64,000 nt of DNA from Carex sylvatica (Eukaryota > Streptophyta > Magnoliopsida > Poales > Cyperaceae): positions 248,001 to 312,000 of the forward strand of contig CAXKVR010000138.1 of assembly GCA_964058845.1 (NCBI GenBank), given 5' to 3'. The translations under genes were made by a program, and so were the position numbers. The notes beneath the pieces are model-generated. The model did not search any database. It worked only from the letters and a program-made list of their open reading frames with translations, and had not been told where the DNA came from. Positions 24,700-35,831 of this stretch are shown in pieces; position 1 is the first letter of the stretch; each line of letters opens with the position of its first letter.

Positions 24700-24717
24700 G
24701 AGAGAGAGAGAGAGAGG
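24700..24717. repeat. (GA)n microsatellite upstream of AGD7
   Basis: A run of GA dinucleotides about 150 bp upstream of the ARF-GAP start codon. With the CT-rich tract at 24616-24640 it probably belongs to the 5' UTR or core promoter. Confidence 0.7.
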
Positions 24718-25200
24718 AAGGGGACGAGGCGGGTGGGAGGAAAAAGCGATAGTGCGATCGGAACGGATGATGACTACAGAAAGGCGTGTCAGCTTATGTA
24801 GATTGACAGTTCTGTCCCTGAGTTCTGGACAAGAAGATTTTTGTTTGCGTAGGAGACTGAACCTAGATATCAGGACATTTTCGGCTTCTTATTGCTTATT
24901 GTCGTATTTCGGTTGTGAGTAAGAAGTGGAGTAATTTTCTTGCTCTATGTTTAAGGAGCTAAACAGGAGTAAAATGGAATAAAAGGTGACTTAAATCGAA
25001 GTAATTTACTCTATCTAGAAAGGTGATTTAGTTTACTCCACCAAACATGATTAACCTATTCTATCTTAGCTTAGAGTAAGCAATTTATTCTGGTTTAAAG
25101 TTACTCCACAACCAAACATGACCTTTGCTACCTGGATTTTAACATGAATTAGCTGGGATGTGCGGTGTTTCACTGTTATGATAAAGTTGGAGACATGGCT
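24718..25200. other. AGD7 upstream flank; possible MITE remnant
   Basis: No gene. About 24930-25125 has GGAGTAA and TTACTCCA motifs in both orientations, and CCAAACATGA twice (25043, 25112), as often seen in hAT or PIF MITEs. Ends could not be set. Confidence 0.35.
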
Positions 25201-25610
25201 TTTAAGAGTAGAACTGGGTGTTCTTAAGCTCACCAAAGTCTTAACTCTAAAATATATTAAATTGGTCTCAAATAATGAATTCGAACTATTGAAATCCGCC
25301 TACCTTACGAATAATGTGTCTACATGTGAAAATTTTAAGAATTTGAATTAATTTAGTATAAAGTCAAGCAGTCAAAAAACGTTCAAAAAATAAATGCAAT
25401 AAAATTAATTTATTAACCTTCTAATTTTGACCGATGGACTTTATACTAAATTAATTCGAATGTTTAAAATTTTCACACGTAGATGCATCACTCGTAAGGT
25501 AGACGGGTTCCAACTGTTCAAATTCGTCATTTGAAACCGATTTGATGAATTTTAAAGTTAAGCTCACCAAACACTTTGGTGAGCTTAAGAACACCCTAGT
25601 TCTACTCTTA
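25201..25610. mobile_element. Foldback (long inverted repeat) element
   Basis: AAGAGTAGAACTGGGTGTTC and AAGCTCACCAAAGT at the left are mirrored at 25570-25610 (ACTTTGGTGAGCTTAAGAAC, then TAGTTCTACTCTT). The pairing continues inward for about 180 bp (for example TTTAGTATAAAGTC and GACTTTATACTAAA). The structure is like Mutator-type foldback elements but no 9-bp duplication was found. Confidence 0.7.
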
Positions 25611-25703
25611 TATATATATTTAAGGATGAAACTCAAAAATTAAAATAAAATAAACTAGTAGATATAATATTAATATTGTGTATGTATATTGTAACAGAGA
25701 TAT

Positions 25704-28244
25704 TGGAAAGTTGTTAACAATGATTTACTAATCTTGCATCCATTTGCTTGATTCCTAAAAAAATGATGTTATTACTGTAAATAATTTTAGACCTATTAGT
25801 CTCATTAATTGTAGTTATAAAATAATTACAAAGCTTTTCGCTAATAGATTAGCAGGGGTTATGAATATTTTAATTGACTCCTCTCAGACTGCATATATAA
25901 AAGATATATTAATTTTAGATAATGTAGTATGTGCACATGAGATTCTTCATCAGGTTAAAGTTAAAAAAAAAAAAGGTGTTTTATTTAAGCTTGACTTTGA
26001 GAAAGCTTTTGATCATGTTGATTGGCATTTTTATTAGAAATTTTACATGCTAGAGGGTTTGCCCATAAATTTATTACTTGGATTAAATTGGCACTTGAAG
26101 GTAGTCGGACTTGTGTAAATCTTAATGGTAATTTAGGACCTTACTTTTCATGTAAAAGAGGGGTACGACAGGGGAACCCTCTCTCACCTTTTCTTTTCAT
26201 TTTGGTCACTGATGCTCTTAATAAGATTTTACAAAGAGCCAATAGGGGTGGATATGTAGATGGTTTAGGTAACTTTAGAAATTTTGGAAATGTTATGAAT
26301 TTGTATTTTGCTGATGATACCATTTTCTTCCTTAAAGCTGAAAAAGAGGTCCTTATACATATCAAATGGCTATTAGTAGCCTTTGAGAATGCCTCTGGCT
26401 TGAAAATAAATTATGACAAGAGTGAAATGTATCCTCTCAACTTGTCTGATTCGGAAGGCAATACATTAGCTTCTGTCTTTGAATGTAAGGTAGCTAAATT
26501 ACCTTTAACTTACTTAGGAGTCCCTATAAATAATAAATCTCTTAATGATATTGATTGGCAAATTTTGATAGATAAGATTGAAAAGAGATTACAAAGTTGG
26601 AAAGATTCTCTATTTTTTTTAAGAGGTAGAGTAACTCTTTTGAGTGTTGTACTCTCTGTAATTTCTTTATATTGGATGTCCATATATAGACTTCCAGTGA
26701 AAATTAGACATAAGATTGATATAATTAGAAGAAATTTTCTATGGCATGGTGGAAATTATACTATAAGGAAATATTTCTTATTAGCTTGGAATATTGTATG
26801 TAAAGGGAAAGATCAAGGAGGCTTAGGTGTATTAGACTTAAAACTCATGAATAAAGTTTTATTAACTAAGTGGTGGATTAGATTGGTGGATAATTCTGTT
26901 AATGGCAGATGGAAAAGTATTATTATTAGTAAATATGGTAGTAGAACAGCTCCTTCTATTTGTTCACCATTTTGAAAATCAATTCTTAAAGATCATAAGG
27001 TAATAAACCTTGGCCTTAACAAAGAAATTGAAAATGGTAAATCCACTTCTTTTTGGTTAGATAGATGGTATAACGAACATGCATTGCAACACCAATTTCC
27101 AAATTTATTTTCTATTGTTAGTAATAGATTTATCTCTGTGGCAGATGTCTTTGCATCATCACCTTTACAAATGTCTTTTCAAAGACAATTAACAAGTATC
27201 TATATAATTAAATGGGTGACCCTCTTACAAAAATTTCAGTATTTTACTTTATCTGAACAGTTAGAAGACAGATTAATTTGGAGATGGTGTTAAGATGACA
27301 TCTTTACAGTTTATTCTTTTTATAAATGGTTAGAATTTGGTGGTAGGCCTAATTTTGATTATGATATTATCTGGAAATCTCATTTGCCTCTAAAAATAAA
27401 TATTTTTCTTTGGTTGGTCAGAAAAGATAAAATTTTAACAAATGACAACTTATCAAAAAAAGATTGGCCAGGGGACTTGACTTGTGCTTTTTGTAATCAG
27501 TATGAAAGTACTACACATTTGTTTATTCATTGTTCTTATATTATAATAATTTAGAATTGGATTGTTATTTATAATAATTTTACTTTTGAGTGTGACTCTT
27601 TAGATGATCTATGGATGCTTGATGAATCCATCCCTCTAAAGGATAGATTGTTGATTGAATTATTACGTGGAACTATTTTATGGAATATTTAGTTAGAACG
27701 AAATAGAGTCATTTTTAATGATAATCAACCCCTGCCTATCAGGTCTATCGAATTTAAGATTATTTCTTTAGCAACATTTTGGTGCAAATCAAAATCTGAA
27801 AACTCTTTTCTTAAACTAAGTCTAATGCTTCCATCTGATGTTAAGGATCTCTTAGATCAAATAATGAAAGAGGAAAATCGGTTGGTATCCATGGCACGGG
27901 AGGAAGTGGACCCACTTCAAGCTCATGGAGTTGGCAGCGCCCCCCCCCCCAGGTCAAATGTCTGGTGAAGAATCGACGGATGAAGACTTACTGGATGATT
28001 ATTAGTCTTTTCTTATGCTGGCTGTTTATCTTTTGATTTGATTACTTAGCGATCTTTTGTTTGTTTTGTGTAGTTACTATTCCTTTGTTGTTATTTTTTT
28101 TTTGTATGTTTTCTATTTTTGCTATGGTTACTTTATTGTTGTAGACCTTATCATATTTTGTTTTGGTACCTCATTTGGGTACCATATCAAGTATGCTTGA
28201 TTTTAATGAAATCGGTGGTACTACCATTACTTTTCAAAAAAAAA
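25704..28244 (+). mobile_element. 5'-truncated LINE (L1-type) with decayed reverse transcriptase, 18-bp TSD
   Basis: Non-LTR retrotransposon cut off inside the RT domain. Flanking 18-bp direct repeats (ATATTGTAACAGAGATAT) lie at 25686-25703 and 28245-28262, and the right copy follows an A-run, as expected of target-primed insertion. Readable RT blocks are FRPISLINCSYKII, LFKLDFEKAFDHVDW, GVRQGNPLSPFLF and the active site YFADDTIFF, then the TYLGVPI block. The C-terminal zinc-knuckle region WPGDLTCAFCNQYESTTHLF is also present. The ORF is broken by a 1-nt frameshift near 26022 and in-frame stops at 26973, 27291, about 27553 and about 27690. No endonuclease domain remains. Inactive. Confidence 0.93.
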
Positions 28245-28262
28245 ATATTGTAACAGAGATAT

Positions 28263-29635
28263 ATTATAAAAAAATAAAAATAAAAATATTTTTTAAAAAT
28301 AGATTAAATAGTAAATAACATATTAAATAATAAGCAATAGTTTTTAAATAACATATTAAATAATATCTACACATAAATAATATTCTTTAAATAACATATT
28401 ATACAATATATATTTTTTGACATATTTTCATAAAAAAAATCTCAAACAAAATAATAAATGACAAACAATATTTCTTAAATAATATAAATAAAAATGACTA
28501 CACCAATCAATTATAATTGTTATGCGCAAAGCATATACACAAAGCTTCAGTACAGCGAGCTGTACTTTGTTTAAAATCTTGATTTAGCTCCCGAATTAGA
28601 TTACAAGTGTACAACCTTTATCGAATAGTATAATTAGGTATCGATCCACAGGGAACGGTTCAATTCTGGACTTTAGCTTAGCTCAGTTAGGTACTAGAAG
28701 TAATGAAAGGGTAATTTGGTTTTTTTATATTTCCTAAGTTCAATAACAGTAAATGACAGCACTTAAAAGTTTGGTTTTACTTGATTATAAAATGAAGTTT
28801 TCAGGGTTTTAGACTTTGTCTTTCAACTCTGCCTCTCTGATCCCTTCACGCGACTCGCATACTTTCGTATGCGACCCATGTGATGCGACCTGCGTGCTCT
28901 CACATGCGAGTCGCGTGGACCTCAAGTGAATACAGCATGTGTCTGATCTTTAGCTATTTACTTGTGTAAGGATCCATTGACCGTACCTAAAGTTCATAAA
29001 CCTCAACTCTCGTTATATGACTTAATGAACTTGGTAGGAAAATACAACTTCACCTTCTTAGATCTCATACCTCTAGGGTATTCAATTCTAAGTCATTTGT
29101 CTGGTTTACTAAAGGTATCCACTATCTTTCAATAGATGGAAATTTCACCTCTCAGATCAAAGATCTACCTCGAATACTTGATCTAATTGTAAGAAACATC
29201 AAGGCCAAAATACTAGAAGAGATGCTATAGACATTCAACAGTAGACAACAAGATTCATTCAAGCAATTTCAATCAAGCAATAGAAATAATACTCAGGCAA
29301 ATGAATACAAATATAAACTCAAATCTAAACATCATGCATTACAAAACAGAGTTTCAGACTACATCTTAACCCTATAAACTAAAAGATCTACTCAATCATG
29401 ATCAAGAAAGAAAGAAAGAAAGTAAAAAAAGAACAAATCATAATAAAATCCGAAGAAGAAAGAAAGAAGATCTGTGAAGCTCTCCAATCTTCACTGCTCA
29501 GCTCTCCCGCTTCTTCTCTCTTTTTGAACCTCTCTCTTAGATTCTGTTCGATCATTTGGTTAGTGGCAGAGGATGTCCTTTTATAGCCTTCCCAAACGCC
29601 CCTTTCATCTTTGGGCCTTAATTGGGCCTCCGCCT
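28263..29635. other. Repeat-like intergenic DNA without a recognisable gene
   Basis: It contains GGTATCGATCCACAGGGAA near 28637, a phrase common in plant dispersed repeats. On the minus strand it holds GGCTATAAAAGG (complement of 29578-29589) followed by a purine-rich leader, resembling a promoter of a repeat unit. Family unknown; no LTR ends identified. Confidence 0.35.
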
Positions 29636-29835
29636 TCTGCTCTGGAAAACTCCGATGCGGCTCGCATCATAGTTTGTCTGATGCGGCTAGCGTCTGTGGT
29701 AGCGTTAATGCGGGTCGCGTGGCATGGATGCGAGTCGCATCGAAGTCTGTCTGATGCGGCTAGCATCTGTGGTAGCGTCAGAGTGGTAACGCGGTCGCAT
29801 GTCAGGGATGATGCGACTCGCATGCACAGTCTCAG
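29636..29835. repeat. CpG-rich repeat of ATGCGRCTCGCAT-like motifs
   Basis: Variants of GATGCGGCTCGCAT, GATGCGAGTCGCAT and GATGCGACTCGCAT recur, and a longer unit (GTCTGATGCGGCTAGCRTCT, then GTGGTAGCGT) occurs twice about 70 bp apart (29676 and 29746). Related motifs (GCGACTCGCATAC, CATGCGAGTCGCG) occur at 28850-28920. This GC-rich patch stands out from its AT-rich surroundings. Confidence 0.65.
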
Positions 29836-30059
29836 ATTCTCAGTTATCTTCTGATTTCGCCAATTTATCTGCAAATAAGAATGAAAACGCAGCAGTACCA
29901 CATTCTATAGATATTCAATGTAATAAACGCTATTTAATTGTTTAAAGCGCAAATTTTAGTACGAGAATTGGTTTGTTAGATTTGATTTTTCTACAAAAGG
30001 ATGAATTCGAAAAAAAACTTTTGAACAAGACGACTCAAATACTCTCATTGTTTTCATGC

Positions 30060-30370
30060 CTGAATGAGTATATATGTTTATCTTTGGTTTCAAAGTTCGA
30101 ACCGCTCAACGTGATATCTACATTAAAATGTGCTTAAAGACTATATTTTTTATTTTTTAAATTTTTTTTACTATTTTAGATAATACAAAATCAATGTTTT
30201 TATAATATTTTGAACCATCTAAAACAGTAATTTTGTGTCTATCTTAAAAAATAGTAAAAAATTTCAAAAAATATAAAGCTTCTCCAAACACATTTTCATG
30301 TGAATATCACATTGAGTGATTTAGATTGTCTGTTTGAACTTTAAAATAAAAAATAAAGACATACAATAAA
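30060..30370. mobile_element. Diverged foldback element of the 19.3-kb Mutator-like family
   Basis: Left arm: GTTTCAAAGTTCGAACC, GATATCTACATTAAAATGTG and a T-run with ACTATTTTAGA. The right arm mirrors it (AAATAGTAAAAAATTTCAAA, CACATTTTCATGTGAATATC, GTTTGAACTTTAAA). The same block order is found at 19315 and at 62.6 and 63.1 kb. TSD not recognisable. Confidence 0.65.
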
Positions 30371-31759
30371 TTACACAGAGGAGATTCTAGCAAATTTTTA
30401 TCTTTTCTAGACGTTTAGCATTAGTGTTGTAAATTACTAATAGAAAATGCACAATGTTTGTTAAATGTAAAGGGGCACGTTGACACTTGTTAGCTAATTT
30501 ACTTCACAGTCGTGAAAATTGACATTTAAATTCGTTGAATTGAGGGTCAAGTAAGTTTATCGTTCGTATTGTATATTTTTCTTTGATGCACTTATATCCT
30601 CGGTCTCAGGTAACTTTTTTATTTCTTTTTTATTTAGAATACAATTGGATAAAACAAAGAATGAACTCATGAAGTAGAATAGAACTAATATTAAGTTTGA
30701 AAATAATAACTAATTTATTAAATTAATAAAATAATAAACTAATTTATATAAAACAAAAAAAAAAATAATAAATTAGTGCTATTTTTGGTTGGATCTTTTG
30801 CGTGTGGAATTGCAATCTGAATTTGAAACCATATTTCTTTTCTTTCTGTTTGAGCCCAGCGTCCTGTTTCCTTGAGTTGTGGTAGTACTACCCCTCCCTA
30901 TTTGGATTTAATTGTAACTATTGCCAGTTTGATATTAGTTTTCTGATAAGTGGTACAACCGATAGCAGGGTATTCTGATGGAAATCCCTCAAAAGGAGGT
31001 AAATTTTGAAATCCATTCATCCAATTCTTTAACCTGTGATTAAGAAAATGTGCTTGGAGATATTGGAATGGTTTTAGATAATTATTCTGTACAAAATATT
31101 GGAATGGTTTTAGACAATTATAATCAACATGATATTTTTCTCAATTAAGATGCTTCCTTTGTGAGATGACAGAAATGATGTTGTTCTTTTGGCCTTTGTA
31201 CCAGCAATTTGATATCATGTTTCAGGAATGACTCCATTTCTTTTGTTTTTCTCTTTTTGATTGGTGCAGCTTTAACCATCCTTTTTTTTATAAGAAAAGG
31301 ATGATCTGGATGGAAATGGAAGCACAGATAACCTCAAGTTCATATCGGCAAGACAGCAACTATGCACATGAATAGATTTGAAAAGAACGGACATATTTTC
31401 AAAGCATTCGAGTACTTTGACCGGGATCATAGCCGGTAATTTGAACATTTCTTATATTGAAAATTTAGCATTTTGAATATTCTGGCATGTCCCTTGTAAG
31501 TACAATTTAGTGTTGATACACGAACACCATGTTCCTTGGTTTATTTCAGTTAAGAAAATACTTTTGACATAATTATAGTGAAGTAGTTCATCCAAGGCAG
31601 ATATGATAAATGCCCTGAGTAAGATAGCCAAACTCTGCCTGGTAATTTGTCTTTGTAAATTGCAATGCAATTAATCCAATATTAATGGTAATAAAATTTG
31701 CAGTTTCTGAAGGGAGATGTGCCACAGTGGGTCTGCAATTCAATGGAGGTTGCTGGAAT

Positions 31760-32538
31760 TAGGGGTGATTAATGAGCGAGCATGAGCGAGTTAGGGTATG
31801 CTCATGCTCGCTCATTAAGTAAATGAGCGAGTTGTTAATGAGCGGATAAATGAGCGAGCTTTTAATGAGCAAGTTATGAGCGGCTCACGAGTTATGACTT
31901 ATGAGTACCAAAATTTAACAAATTGTCATAATTCATTTAAATAAAATATAATAAAAATCCAACAAAAATAGATTTCACAGTAGCATCAACAGACAACAAT
32001 CAATATATTAAAAAATAGAATAATCCAACATAAACTAACAATAGAAACTAATAAAAATCCAACAGCTATCGTCTTGTCGATTTTGACGGCCCTACTTGTG
32101 ACATACACACAGATATTTCCTTGTCACATACCTACAAATTTGTATTATGAAAATAATAATGAAAATTCATCTTAAACAAGCAACAAGCAGTTGGCAGAGA
32201 TTAAGTTAGGTTTTGGATTTTAGGCGGAGATTTTGGTTCTGCTGATTTACAAAAAAAAAAATGAATGTATGAAACTATGAATATTACATAGGATTTAATG
32301 AGGCAAAGCTGATGTTACACAGAATTACACAAGAATAAATGTGGCAAATTCTTAATGAGCGAGTTATGAGCGAGTTGGGTCATGCTCATGCTCGCTCATT
32401 AAGTAAATGAGCGAGTTGTTAATGAGCAAGTTGTTAATGAGCGAATTTAAATGAGCGGATAAATGAGCGAGTTTAGACGAGTTTTTAATGAGCGAGTTAT
32501 GAGCGGCTCATGAGTTATGAGCGATTTACTCACCCCTA
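31760..32538. mobile_element. hAT-type element with TSD GCTGGAAT and AATGAGCGAG subterminal arrays
   Basis: Ends are TAGGGGTGA and its inverse, TCACCCCTA. The 8-mer GCTGGAAT flanks both sides (31752-31759 and 32539-32546), so the element is 779 bp. Both subterminal regions are packed with AATGAGCGAG, TTAATGAGC, AGTTATGAGCGGCTCA and CATGCTCGCTCATTAAG, probable transposase-binding repeats. The AT-rich centre has no ORF. It is inserted inside the larger inverted-repeat element. Confidence 0.88.
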
Positions 32539-33632
32539 GCTGGAATTGACATCTCTCCATGTTGGGGTCCCATCCTTGATTACTCTCATTAGCTGATGAA
32601 TATTCAACAGAGTTAGGTTTTTACCAATGATAATTGGATTGAATTTTTGAAAGCTAGGCCATAGGATCATTGTGTTTTTCATTACAATATGCTGCCTCAA
32701 TCCTTTCAGGCATGTCAACTTTTTTGTTTTAATTTTTTGTACCGCTTGATCATGTAAAATTTATATTACCAGCTTCATTTATTGCATTATTCAGCATGAA
32801 AATGCAATTTTGTTTATTCACTGAAATTTTGCTCGCATATGCTTTCAAGATAATTGCTCTGCTTCGGTTGTTCCTTCTGGTCTATTTTTCTTAAAACTAC
32901 TGCAGCTCCAATTTAACTAATATGCTTGCTTGTCAAGCTTAGGATTTCTCATTATTTTTCTATTAAATTCAGATAAATAGATAGTATCTTGATTATACTA
33001 ATAAAACTAAATTTAAACAAGGCTGGAGTCAACTTAATGCTAGATGCAATATTTGCTCGTTTTAAAATGCGTATCCAAGTGTTCCCAATAAACAGAACAC
33101 TTTTACTTCTACTTGAAACTCTTGAGCTATAACAACTACATATATTAAAATAAACAAAATGGAACAATACTCAACTTCTTACAATGCTTGCAAAAAATTA
33201 TGAACTTCTTACTACATATTTGATTCGCATAAAAATATTTTTTATGATTATACTCTATATGATATTTGCACAAACTAAAAAAAGATAAACCTAATATTGT
33301 GTATTATTCAAAGCAGTGTTGTAAAAAATAGCCATTTAGGTTGATTAATTAGTCAAGTAGTTGTTGGTGACAATCAAACCGTTACATATTTTTTTGAGTA
33401 ATTTAAAACAGAAAAAGCACCTACCAACCCGCCTTTTGCAAGCAGGTAAATAGAAAAAGACAAGGGGCATATTCATAACTTTCTCTCTTTTGTCCTGACA
33501 GTCCCTTATCCTTTTACTGGCAAATATGGTAATGCTCTAGAAATTGAATTAAAATTATAGTACATGAATGGCAATGTAAAAGCTAACTAAACCGCAATTA
33601 AGATCCTAATTAAGCTACTGAGAAAATAAAAA
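32539..33632. other. Interior of the large element, no readable gene
   Basis: AT-rich sequence inside the 30.8-37.2 kb element. No transposase-like frame was recognised on either strand. Confidence 0.4.
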
Positions 33633-33738
33633 ATAGCCTGAAACAATTGATAAATAAAAAGTAGCCTGAAACAATTGATAAATAAAAAGTAGCCTAAAAT
33701 AATTGATAAATAAAAAATAGCCTGAAACAATTGTTTTT
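33633..33738. repeat. 28-bp tandem repeat, four copies
   Basis: AGCCT starts recur at 33635, 33663, 33691 and 33719, an exact 28-bp period. The unit is roughly AGCCTGAAACAATTGATAAA plus TAAAAAGT. Few mismatches. Confidence 0.85.
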
Positions 33739-34250
33739 CTCTATATAGCTGGAGATTATCTTAATAATCCAATTCGCAAGCTCCTATTGTTGGAGGGATC
33801 GAGAGAGAGCAAGATGGGGCCACGGGGTATTATGAAGACTCTGATTAGCTGATACAACAAGAGAAATCAGGGGTAGGCAAGCATGTTTTCTAGGTTAGGC
33901 AAGCCATTAATCAGAACCAGATTCATTGTAATTTTTTTTTCAGGGGTAGGGGTAGGCTGCCTATCCCTACAAAAGGCTACCTTCGCCTATGATTATGAGT
34001 GAGGGGGAAAATAAGAGGCCACATATACATATGATGGATACACTGGTGGTTTCTTGGTTGAAGCAACATGGCAATTCATACTATGAGGACTCCAAAACAG
34101 ATAATACGTGGAAGAGAATTGCAAGGGTGGGGGCGGGACATTCGTCCATGCGAAATGGTAACATATTTTATTCTTGATTCAAATTCTACATTATTTTTCT
34201 AACTTTTTAATTATTGTAGTCTGATAATCTTCTTTGTGAAGATATTTTTT

Positions 34251-34920
34251 CCTGTCAACAGAGCTATTGCTTATTGGTACACCGGTGTATTAAATTTTAG
34301 AAGAAAGAACTTCAAATATTAGATTCTATGAAAGGCAACCGTAGTAATTTCCATTAAAAAGATTCTTACTATGATAACTTTGTTTGCGAATCTGTAACAT
34401 ATTATTTTTATTGCACAGCTCTACGGAATTCAAACATGTTTGGATTCAAATTTTAAAGGAAAAAGATTGAAAGACGAACTACAAAATATATTAAGATGGC
34501 CCATGAAAATAATCAACAACATTCCAAAACAAGATGATGAATATGATTATCAAGTTATATTTCAATTTTTTTAATTAACTTGATTCTAAATTATATATAC
34601 CTCATATTTGTGATCGTATCCATCAGGATTTCGTGTGGCCTTTTTTGTTTGAAATATATGCAGCTTTGGGATGGAGATAACATTACAATACCATTTTCAC
34701 AGGTATATTGATTATTATTTTTCTTGAACGAGTATGTTCTTCAAATGCCAGTATAATTCGAAGTTATGGAAACTTTAACTTTGTGTTGCTTACTTTGTAG
34801 GCCCATGTGGATTTATTTCGCAATAAGTTAGCTGCTGAGTTAATTTTTTCTGAATTAAACATGATAGAGGAAGTGCAACGAGCAAGAGACGATATTATTC
34901 GCTTATCGGAAGAAAATTAG
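34251..34920 (+). pseudogene. Decayed Ulp1-type (C48) SUMO-protease-like gene, C-terminal exons
   Basis: The catalytic half of a Ulp1-like cysteine peptidase can be traced through likely exons. About 34265-34355 reads LLVHRCIKF-stop-KKELQILDSMKGNRSN, the His-box segment. 34419 to about 34550 reads the stretch ending NIPKQDDEYD. 34627-34702 reads SCGLFCLKYMQLWDGD, holding the catalytic-Cys motif. 34801-34920 reads AHVDLFRNKLAAELIFSELN and on to a TAG stop. The last junction is a clean GT-AG. An in-frame TAG interrupts the first segment, and the codons where the family has His-Trp read Tyr-Cys. The Asp-Cys-Gly motif is interrupted at the 34550/34627 boundary. An upstream frame (33989-34177) may be an earlier exon. 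Such genes travel in Mutator-like elements, consistent with the flanking inverted repeats. Confidence 0.75.
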
Positions 34921-35645
34921 TAATTCATTCTAGTAGCAGTTGGATTTTGAAGCTTTTTGTTAGTTTTCAGTTTGTGTTTAGTTTAGGATGATAATTTATG
35001 TTTGCTGTGTGTTACTTTTCATTTATGTTTTGTTGTAGTTAGATGATTATCAAGAATTTTAGAACATAATATTGAGTTGTTTTTTGGATCACAACAATAG
35101 TACAGAAGTTAAATATTGGTTTTATCTAGAATGAAAGTTTACCAACTTATTTATAAATTTTTGTCGATGGTTTTAGCTGAGACCAAAATGAAGGAATTTA
35201 CTGCTATATAACGGGAACTGGTACCCATATGTAGCTGCTGCTACTTTCTTAATGAAATATGCAGTAACTGTGGTTAATAGCAATCTTAAAATGTAATCTG
35301 CCAAGTTTTTTTATTATTATGTAGCTCAAATATTAGTAATATATTAACCGGAATACACAGTCGCAAACAAATCAAACTGTGACGTATCTTTTTACGTTTA
35401 AATATAATTCTTTTCTCAAAATATAACTGAACAAACATCTCATCAAATTATTCTTATATGTTTGATATTATATTTGTTTATTTCTATGATTCTATCAATA
35501 TTTGCCTGTCTGGTGTTGTGACAATGTATCAAAGTACGTACAACTTTTTGTTGTGAGCCTAACAAAAAAACTCTCTTATAATCCAAACTAAATAGCTAAC
35601 CCCAGGTGCAAAGATTGCATCAAACATGGTGAAAGTTTCTTCCAG
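34921..35645. other. Interior of the large element, 3' of the Ulp1-like remnant
   Basis: AT-rich DNA with no protein-like frame; probably includes the former 3' UTR of the Ulp1-like gene. Confidence 0.4.
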
Positions 35646-35831
35646 CAGGGGCGGAACCAGGATTTGAATTTAAGGAGAGCCAAACCGTCGAAAGACGAAA
35701 AAACAACCGCATGAAGATGCCAATCGGTATGCATATGTAAAAAATCATATAAAAATAACCACCCAATAAGCAACTTCTGATAAGTTGGGGGGTGCCTGGC
35801 CCCCTTTTGCTTGTACCTAGTTCCACCCCTG
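35646..35831. mobile_element. hAT MITE with TSD TCTTCCAG
   Basis: 186-bp element with ends CAGGGGCGGAACCAGGA and CTAGTTCCACCCCTG (inverted). It is flanked by the identical 8-mer TCTTCCAG at 35638-35645 and 35832-35839. CAGGGGCGGA is a classic plant hAT MITE terminus. Nested in the 30.8-37.2 kb element. Confidence 0.9.

Noticed and set aside
24042..24801. Several long frames on both strands over AGD7 exon 1
   Set aside because: They are shadows of the GC-richer ArfGAP exon; the minus-strand frame with the Cx2Cx16Cx2C finger explains the sequence.
29573..29901. Overlapping frames of about 95 codons on both strands
   Set aside because: They arise from the GC-rich ATGCGACTCGCAT repeat patch, which lacks stops in several frames.
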